64,000 bases of DNA from Owenia fusiformis (taxonomy: Eukaryota; Annelida; Polychaeta; Sabellida; Oweniidae), in contig CAIIXF020000002.1 in NCBI GenBank assembly GCA_903813345.2, forward strand, positions 20,970,455 through 21,034,454. Direction: 5' to 3'. Of the stretch, positions 1 to 12,452 are shown one piece after another; the first letter of the stretch is position 1; every line of letters starts with the position of its first letter. Position numbers and translations under genes: made by a program. Under the pieces are notes generated by a model. That model made no database searches. It was given only the letters and a program-made list of their open reading frames with translations, and was not told the DNA's origin.

Positions 1-2822
1 TAGAACTGGCCCGGCAAGGTGGTAATAGTATAAATTATCTGTAGTGAATAATAACAAAGTTCCATATCTAATGTCAAACTATATCGAAATAATTATCAAA
101 ACACACAGTGTTAGTTTGACCAATTACTTTCAACTAACATTAATTAAGGGAACTCGACATTTGATCAGAGAAATTACTTCTCATTCTGCACTAATAGTTT
201 ACATTCATTAAATTAGCCACGAGTCAATGGTCAAATTGCAAAAGCTTAACAAACCAGTCCATAAAATTCCTCTCTAATTATGGATTTTCCTTGTGATTTC
301 TCTGTATTCGAATATGTTTTCATTTAATATCTGCATACATTGTATTTTTCTTCTAACCCTGTCTATTCCATATATCTTTAGTATTCTTTACCAAGTTGCA
401 TAATTATACCTTTGGGTATCGTTAAATCCGAAGGAAGTACAGATTTTATCAGGTTATCTTGTTTGAAGCCAGATGGGACCATCAAGATTTTTTACAAGCA
501 AATTGATTTAGGAATAGGATTTTGCATAATCTTTAGACAAAGCCAATTTTTTTTATGTTGTTATAGTTTCCAATTTTATGGATGGTATTTGCCAGTTGGT
601 GTTTGTCCAATTGGCATTTGGTGGCTGGTGTTTGGTTGTCAGTCTCTGTAACAAATGGCAGGTGATGACATTTTGCATGTTAATGCCTTGTGATATTTAT
701 GTAAGTGTAAATTCCAGAAGGGGACTATGCAAAAAGTATATAACATAACATTAGAAAGGAATGTTTAAGGTAACAGTTTGTTATAAAGAATCAAACCCCA
801 ATATCCCAGAGATGAAGTGTTGATTTGTGACTTGCTTTTCATTCATTTTATCAAACCAAATTTTAAATGCTTCATGCTAATGAAAGATTCCCTGGATTTT
901 AAAATGTCTATATAGGATCATGTTAAATCTCTCAAAAGTTGAAGTTTTATTGCTTTATTCCTTGCCAATTCATCTCTTATACTCTTTTGCAATATTAAAC
1001 ATGGGCCTTCTGACATTTATGTATATCGTACATATTATATTTACTTTAATAACATTGGTACTTACCTTTTCAATTCCTTTTCTAATGGGGCTTATTTTAT
1101 ATCAATCTCTCTTGACTTTGTATTTTTTACATCTTTTTGTGATTAAGTTTATACTCCATGGCTGTTCTCTATATTCCATGCATATTCCTCTGTCCCTATT
1201 TCAGTTTATATATTTGAATTGTTGGGCCATATCACAAGTTGACCTCATGTTTCAATCATTTTCCTCGACTGACTAATCCCAGTTAAGTAGATGAATTGGG
1301 TGAAACAAAGGAATGTAGATCAATCTCAGAAAAGAATCTACAGAAAATGCCGAGAATTGAAATGCAAAATTAATCTAAATTAAATAGAATTTAAAAAAAA
1401 TAAAATTGATAGCCATGTAGTCAAAACCCTGAATTGTAAAGAAATGTAAAAAAATCGGGTGCTTTATTCAAATTTAAGAGAGATATTAACATAAAACAAA
1501 ATGCAGACGGACATTTTAAGCCGAGGTTAAGAATCTTTAGATTGAAATGCTGTCAGGATCCTAAGATTGAAACCATATCAAAATCTGTCAAGTTTGCTGT
1601 GGAATCGAATAAAAGCTAATTAATGAGAAATGTTCATGTAAATTGGCCCAAGATACCATCTCTGAATTCTATAGAAATTGAAAAAAATAGGAAAATTTTA
1701 ATAGATTTGATTTCCCTAATCCATATCATTCTCGGAATGACATCCTTAGTTTTCAAATATCTATTTAAATATAAATGAAGTGTCTGATTTTGTGCATGTA
1801 TTTAAAGTGTTGACTAACACTCTTGTGATTATTATGTTTATTTGATTTCATGTTGATTCCTTTCTTGTCTACGCTTTTTGTGTTTCAAAATACGACCTCC
1901 GTTTCATTTTACATCTAAACAGTCCAATCCAATCAAAGAACTGTCAATATACCTCAGAAATGATTTGTTTCCAGACTTTTTTCCATTTTGAATAACTGTT
2001 ACACAAATTGTAAAGTTAAGAATATGAGCTACAATGCTTAAAACATTGTTTATTTTCTTTGAATATTTTCTATTTTTCTTGTGAACTATAATGAATGATC
2101 TGAATACAGGGTTATATTTTTATATTGCCTTATCAGGAGTTTTAATCGTGTGCCCTCTCAGTCTTTACTAGAAGTATATAATGAAAGTTGTAATCTTTGG
2201 TAATAGTATTTCTAAAAAATCATTTCATGATTGAGGATTTTTTATTTGTTTGTAATCATATAATATAGACTTATGCTCTCATAGAACGATATTGTTCTCA
2301 CCGCATTGTGAACCACCTGGTGATAAAATATCAAGGGAAACATTTGACATATTATGGAATAAAATGAAAGTAAGATCAGCTAGAAAAAGCAAAAAAGGAT
2401 GTAGTCAGTATTCCAAAATTGTACAAAAATGCCTAAACAATACTTTATTTTCATTTTATAGAGAATTCAAGTGAAAAAGTATGAGTAAGGAAAATTTCAA
2501 ACATGGTCCATATTAGCATCAACCAGTTTTTATTGGGAATCTTTTATTTGATTAGTTATTTGATTTAGTAATTTGGCATTCTATACCAATTTGTTCCGAT
2601 GACGCCAAGTAGTGTTCATTTAATGTATTTATGTCCAAATTTCCTTGAAGTCAAATCAATAAAACGGCACCCCCTCTCCTTGGAAATATGTCCATGTAAG
2701 GATTACAAAACCAAAGGACTCAGTGTTGTTAGAAGTTTAGAATGATAATATGTATTTTTGCTGTTAAAGAAAATATAATGATAATGAAGGGTTAATCACT
2801 TTGACTGCATATTTGTCAATTA
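1..2822. other. Non-coding, AT-rich; part of a dispersed repeat at 540-690
   Basis: No splice-bounded or conserved ORF seen. The 920-1276 frame encodes only Leu/Ile/Phe-rich text typical of AT-rich DNA. At 540-690 there is a copy of the repeat that contains CTGTAACAAATGGCAGGTG and TGACATTTTGCATGTTAATG, shared with 12125-12452 and 30810-30895. Confidence 0.5.
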
Positions 2823-3222
2823 GAGTAAAATCTTTCTTATTCAAACGTGGCCACTGGAACTGGCCAGAAGTGTTCAGATTAGCAGGTGTACATATCTCAA
2901 GGTGTCAATGGTGGATGTTCACTTTTAGAGGTGTTCAGAATAGAAATATGTTCAGAATAGAGAGGTTTTCAGATTAGAGAGGTTTTTAGAATATAGAATT
3001 GTTCAGAATAGAGGGATGTTTAGAATAGATAAGTGTTCAGAATAGAAATGTGTTCAGAATAGAGAGGTTTTTCAAAATAGAGAGGTTTTCAGAATAGAGA
3101 GGTTTTCAGAAGAGTAGTTTTCAGAATAGAGAGGTTTTCAGAATAGAGAGGTGTTCAGAACAGAGAGGTTTTCAGAATAGAGAGGTGTTCAGAACAGAGA
3201 GTTGTCCAGATATACCAGTTTT
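2823..3222 (+). mobile_element. Inverted-repeat element of the GTAAAACCTGT family with an expanded internal tandem repeat
   Basis: Starts with a degenerate GAGTAAAATC-type end, then CACTGGAACTGGCC, then many copies of a unit like TTTTCAGAATAGAGAGG (period 17-22 bp, about 2930-3200), ending GATATACCAGTTTTC. Shorter family members at 35562-35725, 45546-45693 and 43891-44146 show the ancestral form. Confidence 0.65.
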
Positions 3223-3830
3223 CTTTTTACTACCTTTCTCCTTTAAATATGGAATAATGAGAATGTACTAAGTGTTCATTGAACTGGGTCCTAATGTGAT
3301 ATATGCAGCCTAATCAATTGTGTTAAAAATGTCTGAACAAATCTAAAAATCAAATTATTTGGGAAGATGTTTACAGGAAACCTGTAGCACTCACTATAGA
3401 AGAGATCACTGAATGATTTGATGACTTTGGACCTGACAGAAATAAAGAAATTGACATCCATTAAACACAGACTAGTTATTCTTTACAATGTAAGCTCTAG
3501 TATCACATCTAATATATATCCATGTATTTTGAATTATTTCATGACTTGCTAATGATTGAACTTATTTTTCTCCATTTTTAGCAACACTATATCATATTAA
3601 CACAGATTTTAGCCTTAAAATTGTCAAACATTATTCCAACTACATGTATATGGACAAAAAACTCTACTTAAGAGGACATAGGGGTCTTGTCGGACATGGG
3701 GCATTGTCGGACGATCTTCAATATTTTTTTGTTTTATGTGACTTCTTTTTTGAAACTTCAAATTACACGCATCGTTTTATGGATACAGTGATATATTGTA
3801 AAGGGTCTAACAATGCGCATGATTAAGCCT

Positions 3831-4010
3831 AGGCAGGCCCGTAGCCAGGAGGCCCCCCCCCCCGGCCAAATTTTTTTTCAAAATCATGCAGTTTTTCACC
3901 ATTCTGACTATTTTTTGAGTGATTTTTGGCCAAATTTGCCAAAGTGAATCTCCCCCTAGAATTTTTGGGAAAAGTGAACCCCCTTGGAAAATTCTGGCTA
4001 CGTGCCTGCT
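3831..4010 (+). mobile_element. MITE, GTAGCCAGGA family, copy 1
   Basis: About 180 bp with imperfect terminal inverted repeats AGGCAGGCCCGTAGCCAGGA and (at the far end) TTCTGGCTACGTGCCTGCT. Interior includes a C-run and AAAATCATGCAGTTTTTCAC, shared with copies at 7484-7683 and 27634-27802. Confidence 0.8.
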
Positions 4011-7000
4011 AGATTTGCCTGGAATAAATCAACAAGCCCCTAATAATGTTTAAGAAATCCTAAATTGTTTCCCTAAAATATTTCAAAATTCACAAATGTT
4101 ATTTAAAAAAATTACAAAATCTACATAACATTCCTTGGAGCATTCTGTTACTGTAAGGTAGTATACTTACCATATATGGTCTGTTAAACTCACAATCAAG
4201 ATGGCGTTTGTGTACCAATTTTTGCCGTCTTCACCAAACTTTTTATAGCCTTTCAACTTCTGTGGTTAGAGTCTCATGCAGTATCTTTGTTTGTGTCACT
4301 TCGTTTCAATTTAAGTTTTAGACTTGCATTGTTATATTCACTTCTTGTTCTGTTTTTTAAAAGAGTCACTTTTTTATTTTGCTTTGATATATTTGACTGA
4401 AATGTTGGTTCCCTGTTTTTACTCTTAAAATTTATGTCTCCTATTAGATGGAGTGATGTCATATGTCATGTGACACTGTTTCAATTTCACCATCCAGCTC
4501 ATATTAACTGTATTTTATCGCAATATTGGTTTATTATAACTTTGAATATCATTCATCTTTTATAGTATGCTTTCACTAAAAATACAAAAATGTTAATCAG
4601 ATCTCTATTAGGCATGAGCTATCACTGGAATCTCTATTTATTTTAGTTATCTCCGCATTGTATTAAATGTTCATCATCCAATTTCATTTCACTTAATTAC
4701 GGAAGCTATAATCCGAAAATGTCTAATTTTGCGTGTTTAATAGTTGGTTTGGATTGGCTATATAAACACAGTAACAAACTTTTGTTAGGGAACTATTCTT
4801 CATAAATGTATCACTGCATCTCAGAATCAATAGCAACCCATTCAAAAAATTGTAAAATATATGCAAATCAATCGCCCATCTATTTTCTAAACTTAATATT
4901 CAATGTATATGCGTTGCAATACTTGATTGCAATGAATAAACGTCACATGTAGTTCATTATATCTTTGCGATTTGCTCAGAGCTTTGATGAAATATACAAA
5001 AATTGTTACGTTGCGGGATTATTACACGGGAGCCATAGGAAATGAAATGAAATGACTGATTAGGCCTGAGTGTTAGATGTAAGGAGAGATAGCCTTTAGA
5101 GGCCTGATGCATTATTCTAAGAGTTCCTTCAGAGTTTGAAGAACAAGCAGAGGAGAGGATAAACAAAAGAAAAAGTGGCAAGAGATACGAGGGACAAAGA
5201 CTGCTAAAACCAATATTCTTTCGACTATCTTAGTGGTCGTAGCCCATGTGGAATTTATATGGATTTTTTCGCTATAAATATTCATTGCTGTTGAAAGCTG
5301 GAATGAAATTCCTCGATGGGAAAAAACTAATTCTATACTTATATGAAGTCTAAAATATATGATATAATGCACCAGCCAGAAATATATAACAAATTACATT
5401 TTAATATGTAATAAAATTATTTGAAAATATATTAAAAAATAGACTTTAATAATGGACATGATGATAATATATCGTTATAATATAATAATGGACTTCAGCA
5501 TGGAATTTTAATTCAATGATATTAGAAGAAAATCAGAAGGAAGATAGAGACAACGAGTTAATGGACTGATTTAAGTAAACCATATTTAGAATGATACTGT
5601 GGAGACTGCGTGTCACATTTAACCCTCTCTTTCATTGAGGGAAAAAATGTCTCCTTGCTTCAAATATATTTTTAGAAGGTGCTGTGAACCTTTGTTGCAT
5701 TAAAGGATCACAAGATTTTTTTGTGGTCCCTGGTTGTACAGATATATGCATGCTTAGTTGCTAACTAGCACAAGGCGATGACAATGTAGCACTTTTTCAA
5801 AGTGTGATAAAAAGTTGAATTATTCAAGTATGTAGGATTGGAGCTTGCATATCAGAATCAAATTGACTTTCATTGCAACTGAATCAATGTACCATTGTTA
5901 AATAAAAGTGTCGTGAAAGTGTTGAGGAAGTGTTGAGGAAACATTTCTTGTCTTCAAGGAGAAAAGTCCATTTATTCAGTAACATAAGAAGCCATTAGAT
6001 TGGATAAGCGCAGCAGATTAGGATTCTTTGCACCAAGTATAACTTTAAAAAAAGTTACGAAAAGGAGAATAGGTCTTTTGAGAATCATCGAACAAGGTTC
6101 AGGAACTGAGGTATTATAATAAGACATGTCTCGTTGCTCATTGCTTTTTACTTAAAACAATGACTGATGAGATGTCACATCACAATGATTAATCTCCAGT
6201 TTGAAGAGTCATTGTGACACACCACATATGGGTAATGGTCATGCCAGTAAACATTGCTACTGTCTCTCTCCAGATAGGAGACCACTCTATCCTCTTCACA
6301 AGTAAGTAAAAACGTTGTACTTTCTTTTTGGTTCACACATTGGATTAGTTTGTTGTTTCCTCCATCTTACCGTTTGCCCGTCAATCAGTCAGTCAGTATG
6401 GTCTGAAATTTTATGGCTTCTTAATTGGAATCCTACGTTATTCTCAGGTACATATAACTCATTACAAATATGCTCTATTATTATTCAGTTTTGTAAAAAG
6501 TGCATGTTGATTAAGTTATGTATGGAATAAGTTATGTGTAACTGAAAATAACAATTTTTGAACATATAGAACTACCTTAATATTGTTGGTACCAAAGGAT
6601 ACTGCTATTCATATTAGGCACTGAAAGTTATTCCAAAATTGGAGGGCATATTTTGTGTCACCATGTACAAGCCATATTACATATTTATTTTATTTTTAAC
6701 TGCCACTTATCTTGTTATCTCAGTTTTTCAGGTCTCCTGGGTTTTGCGAAATTGACAATTTGGACATTAAAAAGTCGTACTTTTGTTAATATATCAAAAA
6801 ATATGCTGTAAAACTACCACATGAGACTTATCATTTACAAATTAAGAAAACCTTTTTAAAAAATCCACTCTACTATACCATTTGTTGTTTATGAGCAACC
6901 CATTTGGCTTATTAGTAATGATTATGTATTTGTTTTTATTTGTCTGCTGCTTATGAATGGTTTATTGGATGACTGTTAGATGTTAATAAGGGACTTTCAA

Positions 7001-7483
7001 AAATATACTAGTAAACAATACAATTAGACAAACAAAGTATCTTATGCATTTCTAGGTGTTAGGTATAGTTGAGTGAATCTAATAAGCCTATGAATTACAA
7101 TTTGTGCATGCAGTCAATCATATGCACTGTGGAGGAATACCAGTAAAAAGGGTAATCCATCTTGGAAACATATATAATGTCAAGTAACTTCATATGAACA
7201 ATTTTATTCAGAGATCTTTACATTTCTTGGTGAATAATGAGGGTGTATTCGTGATTTATCATGAATACTCACTTTCTTATCTCTCTTACGAAGATTATGT
7301 TCAACCAGTAGTTTCTTCTACAATAATCAATCAATTCACCTGGTATTTCCCCTCATGAAAATTATTTTCAGTGTCACATAAATCATATTTACCCAGTATT
7401 CTCCCTCACAAAATCATATTCACCTGGGATATTCGTGCCAGAATGCATTATATCTTGCTATTTGAATCAGAAGGATCAGTTCC
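4011..7483. other. Non-coding, AT-rich
   Basis: No supported gene. Apart from the candidate microexon at 6274-6301, I see no repeat or conserved frame. Confidence 0.45.
6274..6301 (+). other. Candidate 28-nt upstream exon of FRMPD
   Basis: A good acceptor (TACTGTCTCTCTCCAG) and donor (CACAA|GTAAGT) bracket 28 nt. If joined to 14978 it ends in the phase that exon needs (AA + C = Asn) and reads RRPLYPLHN. This is consistent but weak, because short chance pairs of splice signals are common in 64 kb. Confidence 0.2.
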
Positions 7484-7683
7484 AGGCAGGCCAGGGAGGG
7501 GGTTCATTGGGTTCGGACCCCCCCCCTGGCCAAAAATTCTTTCAAAATCATGCAGCTTTCACCATGCTGAGCACTTTTTAAGTGATTTTGGCCTTTTTTG
7601 GACCAAAATTGTCAAAAGTGAACCACCCCCCTGGAATTTTTCAAAAAGTGAACCCCCCTTGGCAAATCCTGGCTATGGGCCTG
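7484..7683 (+). mobile_element. MITE, GTAGCCAGGA family, copy 2
   Basis: Shares the interior TTCAAAATCATGCAG and GTGAACCCCCCTTGGCAAAT with copies 1 and 3, and ends in ATCCTGGCTATGGGCCTGA. The 127-codon ORF overlapping it is an artefact of the element. Confidence 0.78.
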
Positions 7684-7784
7684 AGTTCAAACTTTCAGAC
7701 TATAAAACTTTGACAGCATTTCCATACAGGAATGAATTTCTAAAACAATTTTAAAATTCAGTTGTATAGAATGATTAGAATCTT

Positions 7785-7976
7785 TTCTCAATTCTCAAGT
7801 AGGTGCAAAATTCTCATTTTTACAATTAAAACTAAAATTGATCAAAATATGCCAATTTTTCATGATTTTTCTTCTTTTCAAATGGGTGCAAATAGATTTT
7901 CAGGTGGGTGCAAGCCTGTTTTCAAAATATCAGGTTGGTGCTCTGCCCACTTGCTTTAATGCTGGGGAGATCACTG
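7785..7976 (+). mobile_element. MITE, CAGTGATCTCCCCAG family, degraded copy
   Basis: Aligns throughout with 46786-46981 (AATATGCCAATTTTT, TTTTCAGGTGGGTGCAAGCC, GCCCACTTGCTTTAATGCTG). The right end CTGGGGAGATCACTG is intact; the left end has decayed. Confidence 0.75.
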
Positions 7977-7999
7977 ATTCAGTATGAATATCATGGGAT

Positions 8000-8450
8000 A
8001 CATAATGGTTATGTACTGGGAGGTTTTGGATATGGGGTTTATCCAGAGGGAGATATGCATATCTACCTGAGGGACCGTAGGGACCGAAGGTAGATGTGCA
8101 TATCTCACGAGGGATGAACCCCATATCCAAACCGACCGTACATAACTGCTTTATCCTATACCAAGTAGAGTTTTCTAATTTCCTTTCGATTTTTTCAATT
8201 TTTTTTCACATTTTTCTAATTTTTTTCAATTTTTTCAATTTTTTTCAAATTTAAATTTTTTAAATTTTTTTTCACATTTTTTCTTTTTTTTCAATTTAAA
8301 AAAAAAATTAAATTTTTTTTTCGAAGCGGGAAGATATGCGCTGGAGCGGGAGATATGGCGGGAGATATGGAGGTTCAGGATATGGAAACCTCAATACGGG
8401 ATATATCTTACCAACTTATCTCCCTAAAACTCTACTTGGCATAGGATAAA
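8000..8450. mobile_element. Compound palindrome element
   Basis: Two stem-loops side by side. The first (8007-8145) has ~65-bp arms around a GGGACCGTAGGGACC centre (GGATATGGGGTTTATCC pairs with GGATGAACCCCATATCC). The second has ~25-bp arms (8149-8178 TTATCCTATACCAAGTAGAG with 8424-8450) enclosing a T/A-rich loop with GCGGGAGATATGG motifs. Similar to 16151-16292. Confidence 0.75.
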
Positions 8451-9104
8451 TAAGCTTATATACTGGTTCGAATTAAATATGTTTTATTTTTTCAAGAAAT
8501 ATGATATTTTCCTCTGGTCCACCAGGCCCTCTTAAAATATCATATCTCCCTCAGAATAAAACCCATATTAAATTCCTTCCAGTAAATAACATTTATCAGA
8601 TATAACCATTCTCTACTTTACAGATGGTTGAAAATGAAATAAGGGGACACTACATATATATTCCCCTCATTAGAAAATAAGTCACAGACAGCTAGACTCT
8701 CACTTATAATTAGCACTGCCTGTTTACAAAATATCATAGAACTCAAGTCAAAATGCAAAATAGAGTGGAAAAGAGTGAAATTTGGCAAGGAATTTAGAAT
8801 GTAGACAAGAGCTCAAGATTGTATACATTAAAAAAAACACAAAATATTAGCTATTTCGTAGTCGAATGAAAGAAATTTCATATATTTCAGAAAAATTGGA
8901 ATGTCATTTTTGCGTAACTGCTGAGTGAGAGCAGGTTAGGTCAGCCTATTACGCCACTTAGACTTGTCTGAAAACAGACAAAACCGTTGATTAATGTTCA
9001 GACATTAATTACTATGTATATTGAAGGTTATTGGATCTGGCAAGGTTAATGAACTGTGATTTTTAGGATCTAACTTAACATTTCAGGCAACACCAAGATA
9101 TAGG

Positions 9105-9295
9105 TATAGTAAAACTGGTGTATATTGACCATTTTTTGCTGAGGTAATATGTTCATTGTTGGTAGGTGTTCACGACAGAGAGGGCAATTTATACTGTAAG
9201 TCAATAGAGTATGTGTGGAGGAAGGGTGTCTTCTAGAGAGACAGGTGCTCACTTAAAGAGAGACAGGTGTTCACTAAGATATGTTTTACTGTGCC
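9105..9295. mobile_element. GTAAAACCTGT-family inverted-repeat element
   Basis: Begins AGTAAAACTGGTG and ends GTTTTACTGTG, with internal AGAGAGACAGGTGTTCACT text shared with other members of the family. Confidence 0.55.
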
Positions 9296-10461
9296 TGTTA
9301 TACAATAGGGAAGCATTTTGACTAAATGTTGTGTATTGTATTGTATTTTGTTTACCACAAATGAAGGTGAGCAATACCTCTTGGGTATATCCAGTATATA
9401 TACGCCTATATATATAGCCTGGAAGAAAGACCCAGAAACCCCTCCTCAAAGGAGCTCTGTGTTCTTTTATGTGCACCCATATATAGACATACAAGTACAT
9501 GGGGTAACTACTGGAAAATCCTTCCTTGCAAAGCTTTTTTTTGTCAAAATGCTTCATAAGGAAGCAATTAAACATGCTGTGTAACGCTAACCATAATTAA
9601 GCAGATAAAGCTTCATTGTAAAGTTTGAATTTCCTTTTGATTTTATTAAGAAATGTCCCCCTTCTAAAATTTATTTCAGTATATTCCCAAGTGGAGAAAT
9701 GTGGAGCAAATTAGTTTAATATTATCTGTTTAATGGCAATGACAAAAAGGGATCATTCAGTTGAAAGCACCATTAAACTAGCTGGCACTTATTGGCACTT
9801 ATTGGCACCGTGACCAAAATTGAAATGATGAAAAGCTAATTTTCTGCTCATCGCAAATGAAAAATCCAAGATTCATACTCGAAAAAATGAAAATATCATT
9901 TGTTAGGATACTGTTGTACGCTCCTGTTGTACTATGATAAGCCTGTTTTCTATATTCATGATATTCTGTTCCATTTAGATGTTATGATATATGAGAAATT
10001 GAGTACTGTCTTGGTTGGGAGGCTAGAATGAAGCCATATTTCACATGACTGTTATATTACTGATGTATTATTTGCCTTTATTTCTATGGCAACTATGTAT
10101 TAATGATGTGACACTGTAGGTTAGATTAGAATTTGGTAGAAATTGAGTATGATGTCAAAATGTTAACATGGTAATATTTGAAAATATGATATAGGCTATA
10201 TAGGCCTTTAAATCTATTTTACCTTTTACCTAAGGAAGTCTAAGCCAAACTGACTTATTTTTTTAATACATTACAAATTTTTGTTAATTTTTCTGTTTTT
10301 TTCTTCGGGACTATTCAAAAGGTTAAGACTTAAAAACTGAATAAATATTTGTAGGTTACACTCATTAGGGAAATTCTTATGTTCTTAGCACATTGAGTTG
10401 TGCTAGAATCCACGATCATTGCAAAGAAATACGTCATTAATATCTCCTTATTCCATCTTAG
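9296..10461. other. Non-coding
   Basis: No convincing gene. The overlapping 88- and 108-codon frames near 9249-9584 lie antisense to each other over plain AT-rich DNA and show no conserved motif. Confidence 0.4.
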
Positions 10462-10482
10462 TTATTGATGATGCCACCTCAC

Positions 10483-10809
10483 TATTGCAACAGTGATAGA
10501 TGAAAGTAGAAAACCACAATATACAGGCATTGAATTTTGTAATAGCTTTTTCTCTGAGCTTAACAACTCAGGGAATTTCAGAAATGACTCAAAAATTGCT
10601 AAAAAAGCTGGGGAATCGTAATTGTCAATAAGTGAAAGTTGAAAATTGGACCACAGACTTAAATGAGTAAAACGGGTGAAACTTCTTAAAGGCAGAATCA
10701 GATTTATAGGTGTGACATTTTTTGCAAGCAACATGTACAATTGACTTAATAACAAATTCCTTACAATCTCGAATTTAGTATCTTCCAAGAGATCCGTGAA
10801 ATGTTCTAA
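10483..10809 (-). CDS. Unidentified exon-like ORF
   Basis: On the minus strand an open frame runs from a plausible acceptor (CTTCATCAATTTAG, exon start ~10809) to a plausible donor (GCAATA|GTGAGG, ~10483); the frame itself stays open to a TAA at ~10462. The translation looks protein-like: amphipathic helices such as HFTDLLEDTKFEIVRNLLLS and SPAFLAIFESFLKFPELLSS, with little low-complexity text. It might be a HEAT-type helical-repeat fragment. I do not recognise the family. No neighbouring exon was found, so it may be an isolated exon of a gene antisense to FRMPD, or a retrocopy fragment. Confidence 0.35.
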
Positions 10810-10925
10810 ATTGATGAAGTGATAAGAGATTTGAATTTCAAAAATGGCAAAAATATGTTCTAATTCTCCCAAATAATAAATGTGTTAATTACATTTATTG
10901 AAAAATTATTATTGTGAAAATCTTA

Positions 10926-11850
10926 ACATTATATGAGCAACAGAAGAGGCTTTAAGTAGGCATTATATGAGCAACAGAAGAAGCTTTAAGTAGGCATAAT
11001 ATGATCAACAAAAGAGGCTTTAATTGGGCATTATATGATCAACATAAGAGGCTTTAAGTAGACATTATATGAGCAGCTGAAGAGGCTTTAAGTAGGCATT
11101 ATATTAGCAACAGAAGAGGCTTTAAGTAGATATAATATGAGCAGCAGAAGAGGCTTTAAGTAGGCATTATATGAGCAGCAGAAGAGGCTTTAAGTAGGTA
11201 TTATATTAGCAACAGAAGAGGCTTTAAGTAGATATAATATGAGCAGCTGAAGAGGCTTTAAGTAGGCATAATGTGAGCAACAGAAGAAGCTTTAATTGGG
11301 CATAATATGATCAACAGAAGAGGCTTTAAGTAGTCATTATATGAGCAACAAAAGAGGCTTTAAGTAGGCATAATATGAGCAACAGAAGAAGCTTTAAGTA
11401 GGCATAATGTGAGCAACAGAAGAAGCTTTAATTGGGCATAATATGATCAACAGAAGAGGCTTTAAGTAGTCATTATATGAGCAACAAAAGAGGCTTTAAG
11501 TAGGCATAATGTGAGCAACAGAAGAAGCTTTAAGTAGGCATAATGTGAGCAACAGAAGAAGCTTTAATTGGGCATAATATGATCAACAGAAGAGGCTTTA
11601 AGTAGTCATTATATGAGCAACAAAAGAGGCTTTAAGTAGGCATAATATGATCAACAGAAGAGGCTTTAAGTAGTCATTATATGAGCAACAAAAGAGGCTT
11701 TAAGTAGGCATAATATGATCAACAGAAGAGGCTTTAAGTAGGCATTATATGAGCAACAGAAGAGGCTTTAAGTAGGCACTATATGAGCAACAAAAGAGGC
11801 TTTAAGTAGGCATAATATGAGCAACAGAAGAGGCTTTAAGCGGGCAAGCT
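10926..11850. repeat. 34-bp satellite, ~27 copies, with higher-order structure
   Basis: Unit GGCATTATATGAGCAACAGA followed by AGAGGCTTTAAGTA. Monomer variants (ATATGATCAACAG, AATGTGAGCAACAGAAGAAG, CTTTAATTGGGC, TAGTCATTATATGAG) recur in the same order in blocks around 11263-11500 and 11400-11640, so expansion was by multi-monomer blocks. Confidence 0.93.
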
Positions 11851-12120
11851 GCAATCAGTATCATTTAAATGACTTGGGAATTTCCATCTCCATTCAGAAA
11901 TCAAAATGACATTTGTTTGATTAATGTGACAGCATCTTCGAACCAATAGACATGTTTGATGTCAGTATGACATCAGCTCATTGACTTTAGGTTGACATCA
12001 TCAATTTTCTTTTCATATACAAATTATGGAGATTCTGATTCAGAATGATAATAAATAATTTAGATTATTATACTGAAAATAATATGTAGGATAAATAGTA
12101 ATGGGTTAACTAGTATTATT

Positions 12121-12452
12121 TTACCAGCAGTAGTGGTGACATATTGTTATAGTCTCCAACTTTTGTGTGGATGGTGTTCTGTATCTGTAATTAATGGCAG
12201 GTAGTGACATTTTGTATGTTAATGACTGAATATTGCAATATGAAAATAATTTAGATTATTTTACTGAAAATGATATGCAGGATAAATACAAATTTGTTTA
12301 TCATGTCACCAGCAGAAGTGATGACATATTATTATAGTCTCCAACTTTTTTGTAGATGGTGTTTGGGGTTTGGTGTCTGTAACATAATGTCTGTAACAAA
12401 TTACGACATTTGTGACAAATGGCAGGTGGTGACATGTTAATGCCTTGTTAAT
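12121..12452. repeat. Two tandem copies of a dispersed GGTGACATATTGTTATAG repeat
   Basis: Copies at 12121-12232 and 12301-12452 share AGTGGTGACATATTGTTATAG, TCTCCAACTTTT, GGTGTCTGTAA and TGGCAGGT.GTGACAT. Related pieces lie at 540-690, 28999-29040, 30810-30895 and (reverse) 52375-52455. The end contains a GTCACCAC.A.GTGGTGAC palindrome. Confidence 0.75.

Noticed and set aside
920-1276. 118-codon hydrophobic plus-strand ORF
   Set aside because: Composition is what AT-rich DNA gives (Leu/Ile/Phe/Tyr). No splice context, motif or conservation was seen.
7371-7754. 127-codon ORF
   Set aside because: It overlaps a GTAGCCAGGA-family MITE, and similar frames appear in the other copies (27563-27850).
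8200-8330. T/A-rich stretch considered as a terminator or origin-like element
   Set aside because: It is the loop of a palindromic element, with no independent signal.
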